DNA of 26,970 nt from Isoetes engelmannii. Taxonomy: Eukaryota > Streptophyta > Lycopodiopsida > Isoetales > Isoetaceae. The DNA lies in the NCBI GenBank assembly GCA_011763485.2, contig JAANSK020095574.1, forward strand, positions 1-26,970. The letters run 5' to 3'. The notes under the pieces are model-generated. The model searched no databases, was not told the origin of the DNA, and saw only the letters and a program-made list of their open reading frames with translations. Shown piece after piece: positions 18,291 through 26,970 of the stretch (the stretch's first letter is position 1; every line of letters starts with the position of its first letter). The position numbers and the translations under genes are program-made.

Positions 18291-19172
18291 CTAATCTATC
18301 ATAGGGTACTTGGTGCGAATGTTATCATGCTTGACACAGAAGTAGATAGCATGCCTTTCGGTTTCAATGTCAGTATCGTAGGAGCAAATTCTTTGAGCAG
18401 CATCAATTTTCAGCCAACGGCCTTGTTCTATCATCAACCGATGAGAACTCATGCGAATGCAAGCAATGGCACGAACCAATCCAGGAGACACACCATAATG
18501 ACATAAATATGGTTGTATCATGTGTTCTCTGGTTGGATTAAAATCTCTGATGTAGTAACCAACCTTTGCCTTGCTAGAAGAGTCACAGTAAGCCAAGAAG
18601 GCTCTCTTTTTAAACCCATCAGATTGGCTATTAATAGGCAGATTAAATATACCAAACCAGTTGCACAGATCTCGGAACCAACACGTTTTACCCTCTACAG
18701 CAAGCTGCTTTGAAGCCTCCAAAATAGTTTTCACCAAGGTACCATCGCATCCCCATGTTTGTGAATAATTACATGTGCGATAATTACCTGGTTGCATCAC
18801 ATCCCCATGTTTGTGAATGGGATGGATCAAGCTTGTGGTCCATGCTTCTGGAAAACCATCCATTATAGCTTGGTTAAAGAGCTCTGTAAGTAATTCTGCT
18901 AAGTCTGAACCACCATCTTTTAGGTACTCTGCTATTAGGCCATCCATATCTCGAGCTTTGCCACGAGCTAAACTGTTAATGGCTTCCTTCATTTCTGCAG
19001 GATTCATGCAAAAGTATGCCACAACATCATTAGGTAGACGGTAGACACAACTTACTTTCACCTTTAAAATAAAGGTGCAATGCATATACTTTATAAGTTT
19101 GCAGGTCTGTAAGAGCAAACTGTTTAACTGGCGGAGCCAAAGTTCTCCAGAAGCCTTTTGGAGAGACATCAA
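18291..19172 (-). pseudogene. LINE ORF2: reverse transcriptase N-terminal piece joined to ORF2 C-terminus
   Basis: The frame starts with linker sequence and has AINSLARGKARDMDGLIAEY and TTSLIHPIHKHGDVMQPGNY, the first reverse transcriptase motifs. Directly after the N-Y-R the palm and thumb are absent. The frame runs into the distal part (KTCWFRDLCNWFGIFNLPIN) and then RLMIEQGRWLKIDAAQRICS and ERHAIYFCVKHDNIRTKYP, the Cys/His-bearing C-terminal segment of many LINE ORF2 proteins. The frame stays open across the junction. A 19-bp direct repeat marks the junction (18748-18766 and 18800-18818). In the linker upstream (19173-19335), NAWYDIELRNSRKQVDSPEK is readable with one stop. Confidence 0.8.
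18748..18818 (+). repeat. 19-bp direct repeat at the LINE deletion junction
   Basis: CATCCCCATGTTTGTGAAT is found at 18748-18766 and 18800-18818. The 33 bp between contain GTAATTAT-type words twice on the minus strand. This looks like repair filler copied from next to the break. Confidence 0.9.
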
Positions 19173-19335
19173 CTTGATTTGTCAACTCTATTTGGTGTTG
19201 TCGATACCATTCCTATTTTTTAGCTTTAACTATTCTTTTGTATGCTCGAAGCTTTTCTGGGCTATCAACCTGTTTTCTAGAATTCCTTAGTTCAATGTCA
19301 TACCAAGCATTTTGTGGACAAGTGCAGTATGCGTA

Positions 19336-20340
19336 TCAGGTTTTACCATAGACCCGCTTAACACATTCAATGAACAAGCAATTCAATCCTCTTGCTTTTG
19401 AATGTATGTCAGATAAGCCCCTAACACAATGCAAGTTCTTGATGAGCTCTTCCTTAAAAGCATCAGCTTTAGACTTATTATATCTGATACGTGTTTTTAC
19501 CTGTTTGACAGGAAGAGTCGCATTGGCGGCTAGCTTGAACAATGATGGTGCATGGTCACTTTCTAGTACAAAGTCACCAATGGAAAAATCTTCAAGAATG
19601 GGATACAGGTGTGGGTCACCAATAAGATAATCCAAAGTTGAGTAAGTGAATTGTTCACTTGCTTCACTTTGAAAAGTGAATTTATCTGAAACAAATGCAC
19701 CAACACCATTAAATATAACTAAATCCAGCGAAGAGCAAAGGTTAAGAATTTGGTGTCCTGCAACATTAGTCTCCTTGTGCTGACCTTTCCTTGCAAGAGA
19801 TAAGTCCCACTGTTCTACCGTTAGTGATCCTGGATCAGAATTAATGAATATTTTCTCTGCTTGGAGGTTTCTTGTCCAACCCTTGAGGTCACCAACTAAT
19901 AGTACATTGTAACGATGTTTCCATTCAGCAATATTCAGACCAAGTTTGGTAATAGAACCATCATTTTGTTGGTATGCTGAAGGAGGCATGTAACAAGCCA
20001 CTATAACAAGGTCTTTTTCCAATAGCAAAAGTGCAGCAAAAATCTTTATAGCCATAAACTGTTTGTTTTCTTCATCCCTAAAAATGACATCTATTTTATT
20101 CTTAGTTTAGAACTGAAAATGCAAGCAATACCTCCATGAGGACGTTCACGAGAAGGTTTATGGTGCCAAATAGAGTGCACCTCATAATTCTGTAGTTGTG
20201 GCAGCCTTGCAAATTGATGTTCCCATGTTTCAAGAAGAATGAGAATGTCTAATTGTTAAGTCTCTAACAGATCAAAACTAGTATACATGCCTTTTGGACC
20301 TTTAATATTCCAACATGCAGTAGAGACTGGGGCAGACTTG
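19336..20340 (-). pseudogene. LINE ORF2 endonuclease domain
   Basis: The domain begins on the minus strand near 20340 with CWNIKG, then has ILILLETWEH, as in the N-x-x-G and E-T-W motifs of EEP endonucleases. It continues in the frame 20055-19336 with VIVACYMPPS, VLLVGDLKGW (usually G-D-F-N), YSTLDYLIGD and the catalytic-type SDHAPS. A stop lies after the first motif, and a frameshift separates the two parts. The enzyme nicks target DNA to prime reverse transcription. The change of Phe-Asn to Leu-Lys at the G-D-F-N site would itself weaken activity. Confidence 0.8.
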
Positions 20341-20597
20341 TGACCAGGTCTGCCCTACAATTCCTATTCGATGCCTTTCACAAACAATGACTTGCCCATT
20401 CCTGTACACAGCCCATTTCCTGCAGCAAGTGCTTCTCGAACTTGATGAAGAGAATTAGGACGAGTTTGTAGTTGCTGCCAAGTCAAATCTTGAGAAGAGG
20501 CCGTTGTTTCATAATGTCCGTTCGCGCGGTCTCATCACGACATTTGATAAGAATATGGCGGATCTTGTCTTCAACTTTTCTACCTATTCTCCATGCA

Positions 20598-20858
20598 TCA
20601 ATAATGCCCACGTCTTCTATTTTTAATTGGTTTGTGCAGAATTCTTGAACTACGTTTTATATTCTCATCCTGATGCTCAGGAAGGCCAACAATCCACAGT
20701 CTTATAATGCGTTTTTGGCGGTCTCTTTCCTCAGCTAAAACAGATTGTACTACATCTTCTAAATTGATTGATTCTACCTGTGTCTGCAGGCTGGCCACTC
20801 GATCCTGTAAAGTTTTCACCTCTTTAATTTCACTGTGAATAGCTTCGACCTTTGCCAA
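20598..20858 (-). pseudogene. LINE ORF1-like fragment (coiled coil plus RRM-like start)
   Basis: The 86-codon frame has a heptad-rich helix (IHSEIKEVKTLQDRVASLQTQ region) followed by RQKRIIRLWIVGLPEHQDEN, which resembles the start of the RRM-like domain of L1-type ORF1 proteins (the 'nl-I-x-G-l-P-E' strand). ORF1 proteins bind the element RNA. Both ends are missing. Its place directly upstream of the endonuclease supports the call. Confidence 0.6.
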
Positions 20859-20860
20859 GG

Positions 20861-22229
20861 TTGTATGTATCCACCTGTGAGACCTTGTTCATCAATGTTT
20901 CCCAAGCTGCTTGTGTGAGAAAAACTCATCTTCAGATGGTTTTTGTTTCAGAAGTCTGGATACGTTTGTTGCCCATTTCGTGACAAATTCGGCTACACTA
21001 AAAGTAGTACAGTATCTCCTGTCTTATTTTTGTGAGCACCTAAGTGAGCGCCTAAACGAGCATACCAGTATATTGTCATTAAGACACATAAATTGTTCCT
21101 ATTAGTATTACCATCTTGCTGCTAACAATGTGAATACAAATGCCATCCATCCAACAAGCAAGAGATTGAACAGTAGGCAGTTGTGTGCTTCTGTTATATG
21201 CCGCAGTATCTGATATCCATAGCTGAACTCAAATTTTTGCATTGAAATGACCACAAGACACTTTTACTAATTGAGAACAACGATCTTATTGGTTTTTCAA
21301 ATCCTTTTATTTACCTTCTAAATCCTGCATTTGTTTAGCTATAAGGGGGCAAGAGTATAGATGGCGAATTGCTGCAATCACATAAAAGAACTTCATGTTT
21401 CCTACTACCAGTGACAAGGGTTCTCCTTGGAAGCTATTAGGAGGTGGGATTAAATTGAAAATGGTAAAAGAGTTGAAATTGTGTATTATAATGGAAAATA
21501 CAATTTGTAAGTGTCACAGAAAATAGAAAACGCCAATGAAAAGTAAACAAAAAGAGAGTAAGAATATAGAACCTTCAAATAGCATATATAACGTCTTCTA
21601 AGACAAGATACATGACAATTCAATAAGAAGCTTCTTCTTTGTGTTTCTTTTGTGCCAATTTGTCTCTCACATGATTTGGAGACAAACATCAGAAAACATA
21701 TGAAGATGAGAATTGTAGAATGGTCTTAAGGGAAGCAAATGCCTTTCCCCATAGAAACATGGAGGTCTTCATTTTTTCCCTTTTCCATGTTGCTCCCGAT
21801 GGTTTTGTCAAGGTGCTGCCAATTCAAGTGAGTTTTTCTTGATGTCTTCAAGTCGAATGAAGGTGCCAGTAATTTCAATCAGTTTTGCTTTGCTGCCTAT
21901 CCACTCTAATCAAGTCCCTGGTTGTTCCAACGAGGTTTTGCTTCAAACTGGTTATTCCTTACAGTTCAGGCGAGTTTTGTTTCAAACTTGTATCTTGCAT
22001 GCAAAAAAACAAGTTTGTAGATAAGTTCCCTGCATGCAAGTTTGTTGCAAGTGCAAAATAACCTTTACTATCTTAACATACAACCAATAAATTTCCATGA
22101 GTTTTTTTCATTTGAAACCTCATCCAAAATATTAGAGAATAATTATAGCTTTGCACACAGTCTAGACATGGTTGCACAACAACATTAAACCTTTTGGACG
22201 ATTACGATAAGAATTAAAAAAAAAGGACC
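20861..22229. other. AT-rich spacer between the two LINEs
   Basis: No gene is supported on either strand. Near 21930-22050 there are loosely repeated words such as GAGTTTTG(C/T)TTCAAACT and GCATGCAA...AAGTTTGT, probably low-complexity drift. Confidence 0.4.
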
Positions 22230-22249
22230 TCAGGTGTTATCCAGTCAGG

Positions 22250-22756
22250 GTGCTCTTACCCTTCAGACCCTCCCGGACAGTGTTTCGTTTGAACACTTGG
22301 CTTCTGGCAGATGAGGACTTCTCGGCTCGGTGCCAGGAATTGTGGCTTGACACCTTCTCTTCTGCAAGTGATATGTCAGGCATGGTGGCAGCATTGGCCA
22401 GGGTGAAGCGCTTTGCTAAGGTTTTTGGTAGGCAACGGGTCCAGCAAGAGCAGCAAGAACTTCACCTTCTCTATTAGGAGTTGGAGCGGATTCGGGCACA
22501 GCCTTCTGATGGCATTCGTGAGAATGCAGTGTTACGACAAATTTCTTCCTTGGAAGTGAGGGAGGCGCGGGTGAAGGCGGGCCTCACCTGGTTGAAAGAG
22601 GGGCATACTAGCTCGCCGGTGTTCTTTAGAGCAGCTAGGCAGCGACACTATGCGGCATCTATGGCATCTTTTGCTTTGCCAGATGGGCGGACTTTGGTGG
22701 ATCCTACTGATTTGCAGAGGTATGTACATGCTCATTTTTCGGGGTCCTTTGCATAG
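22250..22756 (+). pseudogene. LINE ORF2 linker region
   Basis: Two frames separated by a TAG at 22475-22477 code the segment that precedes reverse transcriptase in plant L1 proteins. Readable parts are FRLNTWLLADEDFSARCQEL, ALARVKRFAKVFGRQRVQQE, then VKAGLTWLKEGHTSSPVFFR (the W-L-x-E-G-D-x-N/T-S-x-F-F motif of plant LINEs) and RTLVDPTDLQRYVHAHFSG. Coding then decays up to 23000. Confidence 0.8.
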
Positions 22757-23005
22757 CATGCTCTTCTCTATGAGCAGGAAATGCAGGAGCTTGTGTTGAC
22801 AACTGTTAAGCCATCCATATTGCCTCATCAACGTGAGATTGGAACATGATCTTTTGAGGGAGGATTTAGCATTTGCATGTATGTGCATGGCTAAGGATAA
22901 GTGCCCTGGGTTGGATGGTATTCCCGTTGAGTTTTTCTAGACCTATTGAGAGTGGGCTGGAGAGTTTGTATATCAGGTCTATCTTGAGTTGTTGCGCTCC
23001 CCCAC

Positions 23006-23980
23006 ATGGATAGAATTATGAACACCTCCTGCATCTCCTTGATCCCTAAGGTGAAGCAGCCTTCCACCATTAATGATTGGAGGCCTATCTCTTTGCTATC
23101 ATCTGTGTATAAGATCATCGCGAAAGCTTTGGCGGAGAAGCTCAAGCCGGCGTTGACTTCTTCCATTAGCAAGGTTCAGTCCGGGTTTGTCCTTGGAAGA
23201 AATATTTTGACTAATGTTGTTGCAGCCTATGAGGGTCTCTATTGGGCTAGGAAAACTGGTCAGGGTATTGCTTATCTTAAGCTTGATTTCGCCAAAGCTT
23301 ATGACAGTGTGCGTTGGGAGTTCCTGTCTAGTATGCTTTTGGCTTTGAGGTGTGGCCCCCGTTTCACAGATACCGTTATGAAGCTCCACAGGTCAGGGCA
23401 AACTACGGTGGTGTGTCAGGGCGAGCCCTCTTCCTTCTTCTCATTAGGAAGAGGTGGTTGGCAGGGGTGCCCTTTGGCTCCGTTCCTATTTACTATTGTG
23501 GCGGAGGCATTGTCCCAGTTGCTGTTGGTTGCAGTAGAGGAGGGTGTGGTGGATGGCCTTCGGATGCAGGATGGCGGCCATCAAATCATCAATCAGTTTG
23601 CTGACGATACCTTCCTCTTTCTGGTGGCAGAGGAAAGGAATTTGCGTAATGTGAAGGGTTTGCTGGATACCTTTTCCTTGGCCTCTGGTATTTTTTTGAA
23701 TTGGGGCAAGTGCTCAGCATTGTGGCCCTGCAGACTCCGCCTCCACCTTGCTTGTTTCTCTTCCCTTGGAAGGTGCTTCCCGGAAATGAGTGTACCAAAC
23801 TTTTGGGTATTCCCTTTGGGAAAGACATTTCCATGGGCCGGGTGTGGGATGAGATTTTATAGGGACTGCAAAGGCACCTTGACTAGTGGAAGGGCAGCAA
23901 GCTATCCATGGCAGGCAGGATTACCGTTGCTAAGGCAGTGCTTTGTAGCACCCATATATATACATCGTCCGCTATGTTAG
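23006..23980 (+). pseudogene. LINE reverse transcriptase domain
   Basis: The 324-codon frame has the reverse transcriptase motifs in order: SLIPKVKQPSTINDWRPISL, SGFVLGRNI, YLKLDFAKAYDSVRWEF (motif A, catalytic Asp), RGGWQGCPLAPFLFTIVAEA (motif B) and INQFADDTFLF (motif C, F-A-D-D). The stretch up to about residue 235 reads as normal LINE protein. After it, ILE-type thumb sequence is lost through a frameshift, and the true frame resumes near 23900. Motifs A, B and C are all intact, so the decay is moderate. Confidence 0.9.
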
Positions 23981-24695
23981 CTCCTGAAGGAAAGATGCAG
24001 GATTTGGATAAGATTGTCCGCAACTTTGTGTGGGGTGGTGATGCTGAAGGTGCGGTAGTTAAAGTGGCTTGGTGGAAGTGTCCCGCCCCCGGGAGGATGG
24101 GGGTTTGGCAATTCTCGATTTGGCACTACACAGTAAGGTGCTGGTCTCCAAGTTTGTCTGGAGCATTCTTCAGGAAGGGGCATCCTCTCCAGGTGCGGCG
24201 TTGCTTTTGCAGTCCCTTCGCAACTGTGTGGTGTTTGGTAAGCTGTCTGTTTTTGTGAAGCTGTCTTGGGCTTTGTTGTATGGTCTCCAGCCTTTCCCGC
24301 ATGCATCCCCTTTTCTCACGGGTGTGTCACATGTTTGGGATCATGTACGAGTGATTTTTCAAATTGATTATGCCTCAGTGTACCACCACACCTCTCCCTT
24401 CTTGTGGGTTCCTCTGCCCCCGGCGCATTTGCCCTTGGCTGCCACCATGCATGCCCGGACACAGGCCCGTTGGATTCGGGCTGCAGTATCCACCTTGGAG
24501 GATTGGTACTGTGATGGCCTGCTTGCTTCTTGGGACTTCTTTCAGGCCCGCTTTCGACTTAGGGGCAGCGATCGTGCTATTTGGGAGAGGGTGGCGGGGA
24601 GCATTCCACAGCACATACCTCTCTTGCTTCAGGATGATGTGGTGGTCCAGGTTTGGAGGGTGCACTCTGATGTTGCTGCCTCATGTTTTGTTTAG
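23908..24695 (+). pseudogene. LINE ORF2 C-terminal region
   Basis: AGRITVAKAVLCSTHIYTSS and RNFVWGGDAE match the 'aGR..L.ksvl...p.Y' and 'R-x-F-l-W-g' signatures that follow reverse transcriptase in plant L1 elements. A shift of frame then gives REDGGLAILDLALHSKVLVS and, further on, WDFFQARFRLRGSDRAIWER, ending ASCFV at 24695. The usual final zinc-binding reverse-transcriptase-associated motif is not complete. Confidence 0.75.
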
Positions 24696-24965
24696 TCTTG
24701 CTACCGGGTGTTAGCTATTCATGACACTTTACCCCCTTCAGATAAGTGGTTACTGCAGCTTGAGGGTTTATTTTCTATCTCTTCATTCTTTTGTTCTCTT
24801 CCTTTTCTTTCTATATTTTCTCTGTCTCTATATATTCTCTCTGTATTTCTCTCTTTTTGAACTCCGATTTGGGCATCTCACTTCCTTTTTCACTGAAAGA
24901 CAAAAAATCATAGCTACACGCTACCTAAAAAAATCTAAAAATTTATTTTCGCTGCAAAAAAAAAG

Positions 24966-25189
24966 AACCAAAAAGTATAGTCGTAAATGTTTAGATATAC
25001 CCAAAATATGCTCCAAGATGCCAAAAGTAACCCTCATTTCTAATGAATTTGTCCTTCAAGAGGGGGCAATCGAAAAACTTTGAATCCTTAAGCTACTCTA
25101 GATGTTCATAAAAGCAACAAGGATTATACCAATTTCATATAGAAAACAAAATAACCTAACTAGATTGTTACCCCTTGTTATCCCTTTCT
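24966..25189. other. AT-rich sequence, no gene seen
   Basis: Nothing beyond poor frames is visible between the LINE tail and the TTAAC-rich stretch. Confidence 0.4.
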
Positions 25190-25400
25190 CACTTAAGAGT
25201 TAGGTTAAGTTAGTTCTTATCTGAGTTAAGTGTACCTCTCCTAGGTCACTTAACTTCTAGTTTAATAAAACGGATTAACTTGACTTAACTTAACTATTAT
25301 AAAAGTGACCTTGTTAAGTTAACCATAGCTAAAGCTTAACCAGATCCCAACTTAACTGGTACTAACTTAAGTGCTAATGTGAAAGCACGTTTTATTATTT
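25190..25400 (+). repeat. TTAAGTT/AACTTAA-rich low-complexity stretch
   Basis: GTTAA, TTAAC and TTAAG words occur about a dozen times in both orientations, including GTTAAGTTAACC and GACTTAACTTAACT. Many stems can form. It leads directly into the CCTAA array. Confidence 0.7.
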
Positions 25401-25406
25401 GCCATA

Positions 25407-25501
25407 CCTAACCTAACCTAACCTAACCTAACCTAGCCTAGCCTAGCCTAGCCTAGCCTAGCCTAGCCTAGCCTAGCCTAGCCTAGCCTAGCCTAGCCTA
25501 A
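25407..25501 (+). repeat. Compound pentanucleotide array (CCTAA)5(CCTAG)13(CCTAA)1
   Basis: Nineteen perfect 5-bp units over 95 bp, with an abrupt change from CCTAA to CCTAG and a return to CCTAA in the last unit. The reverse complement of CCTAA is TTAGG, the arthropod telomere unit. The plant telomere unit TTTAGGG is not present. Confidence 0.97.
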
Positions 25502-26159
25502 CCGCTAGTGGGAATTGACCCTTAAATAAACAAATTTGAAAGAACCAAATATTTTATAAGTGCATCATTATGACTTTCTCGTATGTTATGGGGTACAATA
25601 CTTCCAAGCCATGCAGGATACACAATGACTTGACAAACATGAGAATATCCATGACAATTTTTATTGCATGCAGAGCTCCTATTCATCTTATGAAGTGCCA
25701 AAGCGGTGGAGGTAATGGTACTAACAATGCTAAGGTGGCAGACACATACGCCACATAGATTACCAAGGTAGCCATTTGATGTTGCAACACAAAACTGTTA
25801 AGCAAGGACTGATTTTTTTCCTGGGTAATGAAGGCTAATCTTTCAAGTAACCCATTAAGAACTTAAACAAATTGGTTAGAAACTATAAAAATGCTTGAAT
25901 ATGCTTTCAATTTGAGATTAACAAGAGGGTTTTAAACTTGAGTAGAAGAATTGAAAATCTAAAAATTGTTAAACAGACTACATTTTTGCATTGGATTGAA
26001 GAGCAACTATGGGGCATCTCTGACAAGGAGACAGTAGTGTCATAACCTATAGCATGCCTGCAGGACATTACCTGGATGGCACACAATCCAAACCTACAAG
26101 CACACAACTACATCATCATATCCTATAGCTTATAAAAGGAATTCAACGTCATAATTGAA
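25502..26159. other. Spacer without recognised genes
   Basis: Open frames here lack protein-like composition or splice context. Confidence 0.4.
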
Positions 26160-26831
26160 GCAGCCACCAAAATTATCTTCCATATGAGAGACGCCACATG
26201 ATCAGAGGTACGATAATGCGACCTTCCAAAACAGTTAGAGGAAGTGGCACAACATGCTAACATGGAAGATATTGACATTCAAAAAGAAAATAGAGGAACC
26301 TAGTACAATAGACGAACAGACTGACCTTACTATAACACAGGTGGAAGGGGAGCAAAAATGTGGTTTGGCAGTTGAAGCAAAGGTGTATCCTAATGAATTA
26401 AAAGAAGGGGAGAAACAAGAACCCATGGAAGCTGGATTGGAACATGCTGACATTTAAGAAAAACAAGAACATATAGAAAATTGCCAAGGATCTGATTCAA
26501 CAAATGATCTGCAATAGTCTCGTGAAGTAGCCAACATGATGAATGAGGAAAAAAAAAATCAACCACCCACTAGTATAATTAAGATGAACATACCATACAT
26601 GAGGAAAAAGAAACTAATGCATCAAATGCACTGATCGAGCATCAGGATGAAGAAAACTTGTCTGGTAGAGATAGAAGAATATATCCAAGATACTAGTCAA
26701 GCTATGATGCAGTAGTGTCTACTAAAAAGGAAGCATGTTGGATGAAGAAAGCAAGGAACCAGCTTACGTGGTGGGTGAGGTGGAAAATGTCAACACCAGG
26801 GAGGAACAAGAATCTAGTGCAACAGATGGTA
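26160..26831 (+). pseudogene. Decayed acidic, internally repeated coding-like stretch
   Basis: Glu/Gln/Asp-rich protein-like sequence appears in changing frames. Readable parts are HANMEDIDIQKEN near 26240, EEPSTIDEQTDLTITQVEGE in the frame 26254-26457, then after stops EKQEHIENCQGSDSTNDLQ and REVANMMNEEKKNQ. A last block, SMLDEESKEPAYVVGEVENV with TREEQESSATDG, ends at a GTAAG donor-like site near 26829. The DNA words (G/C)AACATGCT(A/G)ACAT and (A/C)TCTAGTGCAACAGATG-like recur, so the stretch was built from repeats. It may be an exon of a low-complexity host protein that has decayed. I do not recognise a family. Confidence 0.3.
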
Positions 26832-26840
26832 AGCCATAAC

Positions 26841-26876
26841 TTTTTTTTGGGGGGGGGGGGTGGGGAGGGGGAGGGG
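26841..26876 (+). repeat. T8 then G-run tract with G-quadruplex pattern
   Basis: T8 is followed by G12, then single T or A bases separating G4, G5 and G4. The plus strand meets the four-run G-quadruplex pattern. It lies just after the GTAAG at about 26829, so it would be intronic if that donor is real. Confidence 0.85.
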
Positions 26877-26930
26877 TAAACCACGATTCCACTATTTTTC
26901 CATTATTCTTTGATTTTGAACCCTACCAAA

Positions 26931-26970
26931 AGTGCTAACCCCATTTTCCACAGGAGTGCTAACCCCATTT
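26931..26970 (+). repeat. 16-bp direct repeat at the window end
   Basis: AGTGCTAACCCCATTT is found at 26931-26946 and 26955-26970. The second copy follows a TTTTCCACAG acceptor-like word and is cut by the window edge. Confidence 0.85.

Larger units (their letters stand above)
18291..20860 (-). mobile_element. Non-LTR retrotransposon (LINE), internally deleted, minus strand
   Basis: Read on the minus strand, the order is a coiled-coil ORF1-like piece (20858-20598), an apurinic-type endonuclease (about 20340-19336), a linker, an N-terminal piece of reverse transcriptase, and an ORF2 C-terminus ending near 18291. This is the gene order of LINEs with ORF1 and an EEP endonuclease. The central reverse transcriptase, including the catalytic FADD motif, is missing. 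Several stops and frameshifts interrupt the rest. The copy therefore cannot move by itself. Its sequence differs clearly from that of the plus-strand LINE at 22.2 kb, so the two belong to different families. Confidence 0.85.
22230..24965 (+). mobile_element. L1-type LINE, 5' truncated, plus strand
   Basis: The element starts in the linker between endonuclease and reverse transcriptase (NTWLLADEDFSARCQELWLD), continues through a nearly complete reverse transcriptase, and ends in the ORF2 C-terminal region near 24695. A CT-rich stretch follows, then an A-run at about 24956-24964. Stops and frameshifts occur throughout, about eight by my reading. The element is clearly GC-richer than its surroundings. 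A-runs followed by GGACC (left, about 22217) and GAACC (right, about 24956) might be remnants of the target site, but the match is short. 5' truncation is normal for LINEs, because reverse transcription at the target often stops early. Confidence 0.85.

Noticed and set aside
24375-24665. Minus-strand frame of 96 codons
   Set aside because: Shadow of the LINE ORF2 on the plus strand.
25407-25501. Telomere
   Set aside because: The unit is not the plant TTTAGGG, the array is only 95 bp, and ordinary sequence continues on both sides. It is called a microsatellite.

Overview
The window looks like nuclear DNA of a land plant with a repeat-rich, AT-rich genome. The strongest evidence is an intact four-exon group I bZIP transcription factor gene, a plant-specific subgroup marked by Lys at the conserved position of the basic region. 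Two exons resembling plant sulfated-peptide precursors (TWS1/CIF type), GT-AG introns and nested plant-type transposons agree with this. The species cannot be told from the sequence.

Layout. 1-1210: two tandem terminal exons, each coding a proline-rich tail with an HDYxAVDPxP motif; I read them as duplicated secreted-peptide tails. 2143-2741: the last four exons of an unrecognised gene whose splice phases all agree. 3566-5008: another unrecognised gene with repeated exons carrying an HFSxAFKxHF motif; its 3' part is interrupted and may be decaying. 5040-12000: an accessory block with local repeats, a dispersed repeat present at both ends (about 5880 and 10930), a fossil LTR-retrotransposon gag piece on the minus strand, an array of GTCA-rich repeats, and a broken Helitron Rep/helicase gene. 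12441-14740: the bZIP gene. 14900-16930: short repeats, including a GC-rich fold-back structure and a (TG)24 microsatellite. 16441-17720: weak minus-strand coding traces. 18291-20860: an internally deleted LINE on the minus strand. 22230-24960: a second, different LINE on the plus strand, 5' truncated and GC-richer than its surroundings. 25190-25501: TTAAC/TTAAG-rich DNA running into a CCTAA/CCTAG pentanucleotide array. 26160-26834: a decayed acidic coding-like stretch, followed by a G-run.

The bZIP gene is the only complete gene. The peptide-like exons and the two unrecognised genes are partial: their 5' exons lie outside the window or were not found. There is no operon-like relation among the genes. 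The transposons are independent insertions, all of them broken. The observations most worth following are the tandem DY-peptide exons, the tandem exon duplication, the fold-back element at 15.3-15.6 kb, and the filler-type duplication at the LINE deletion point.
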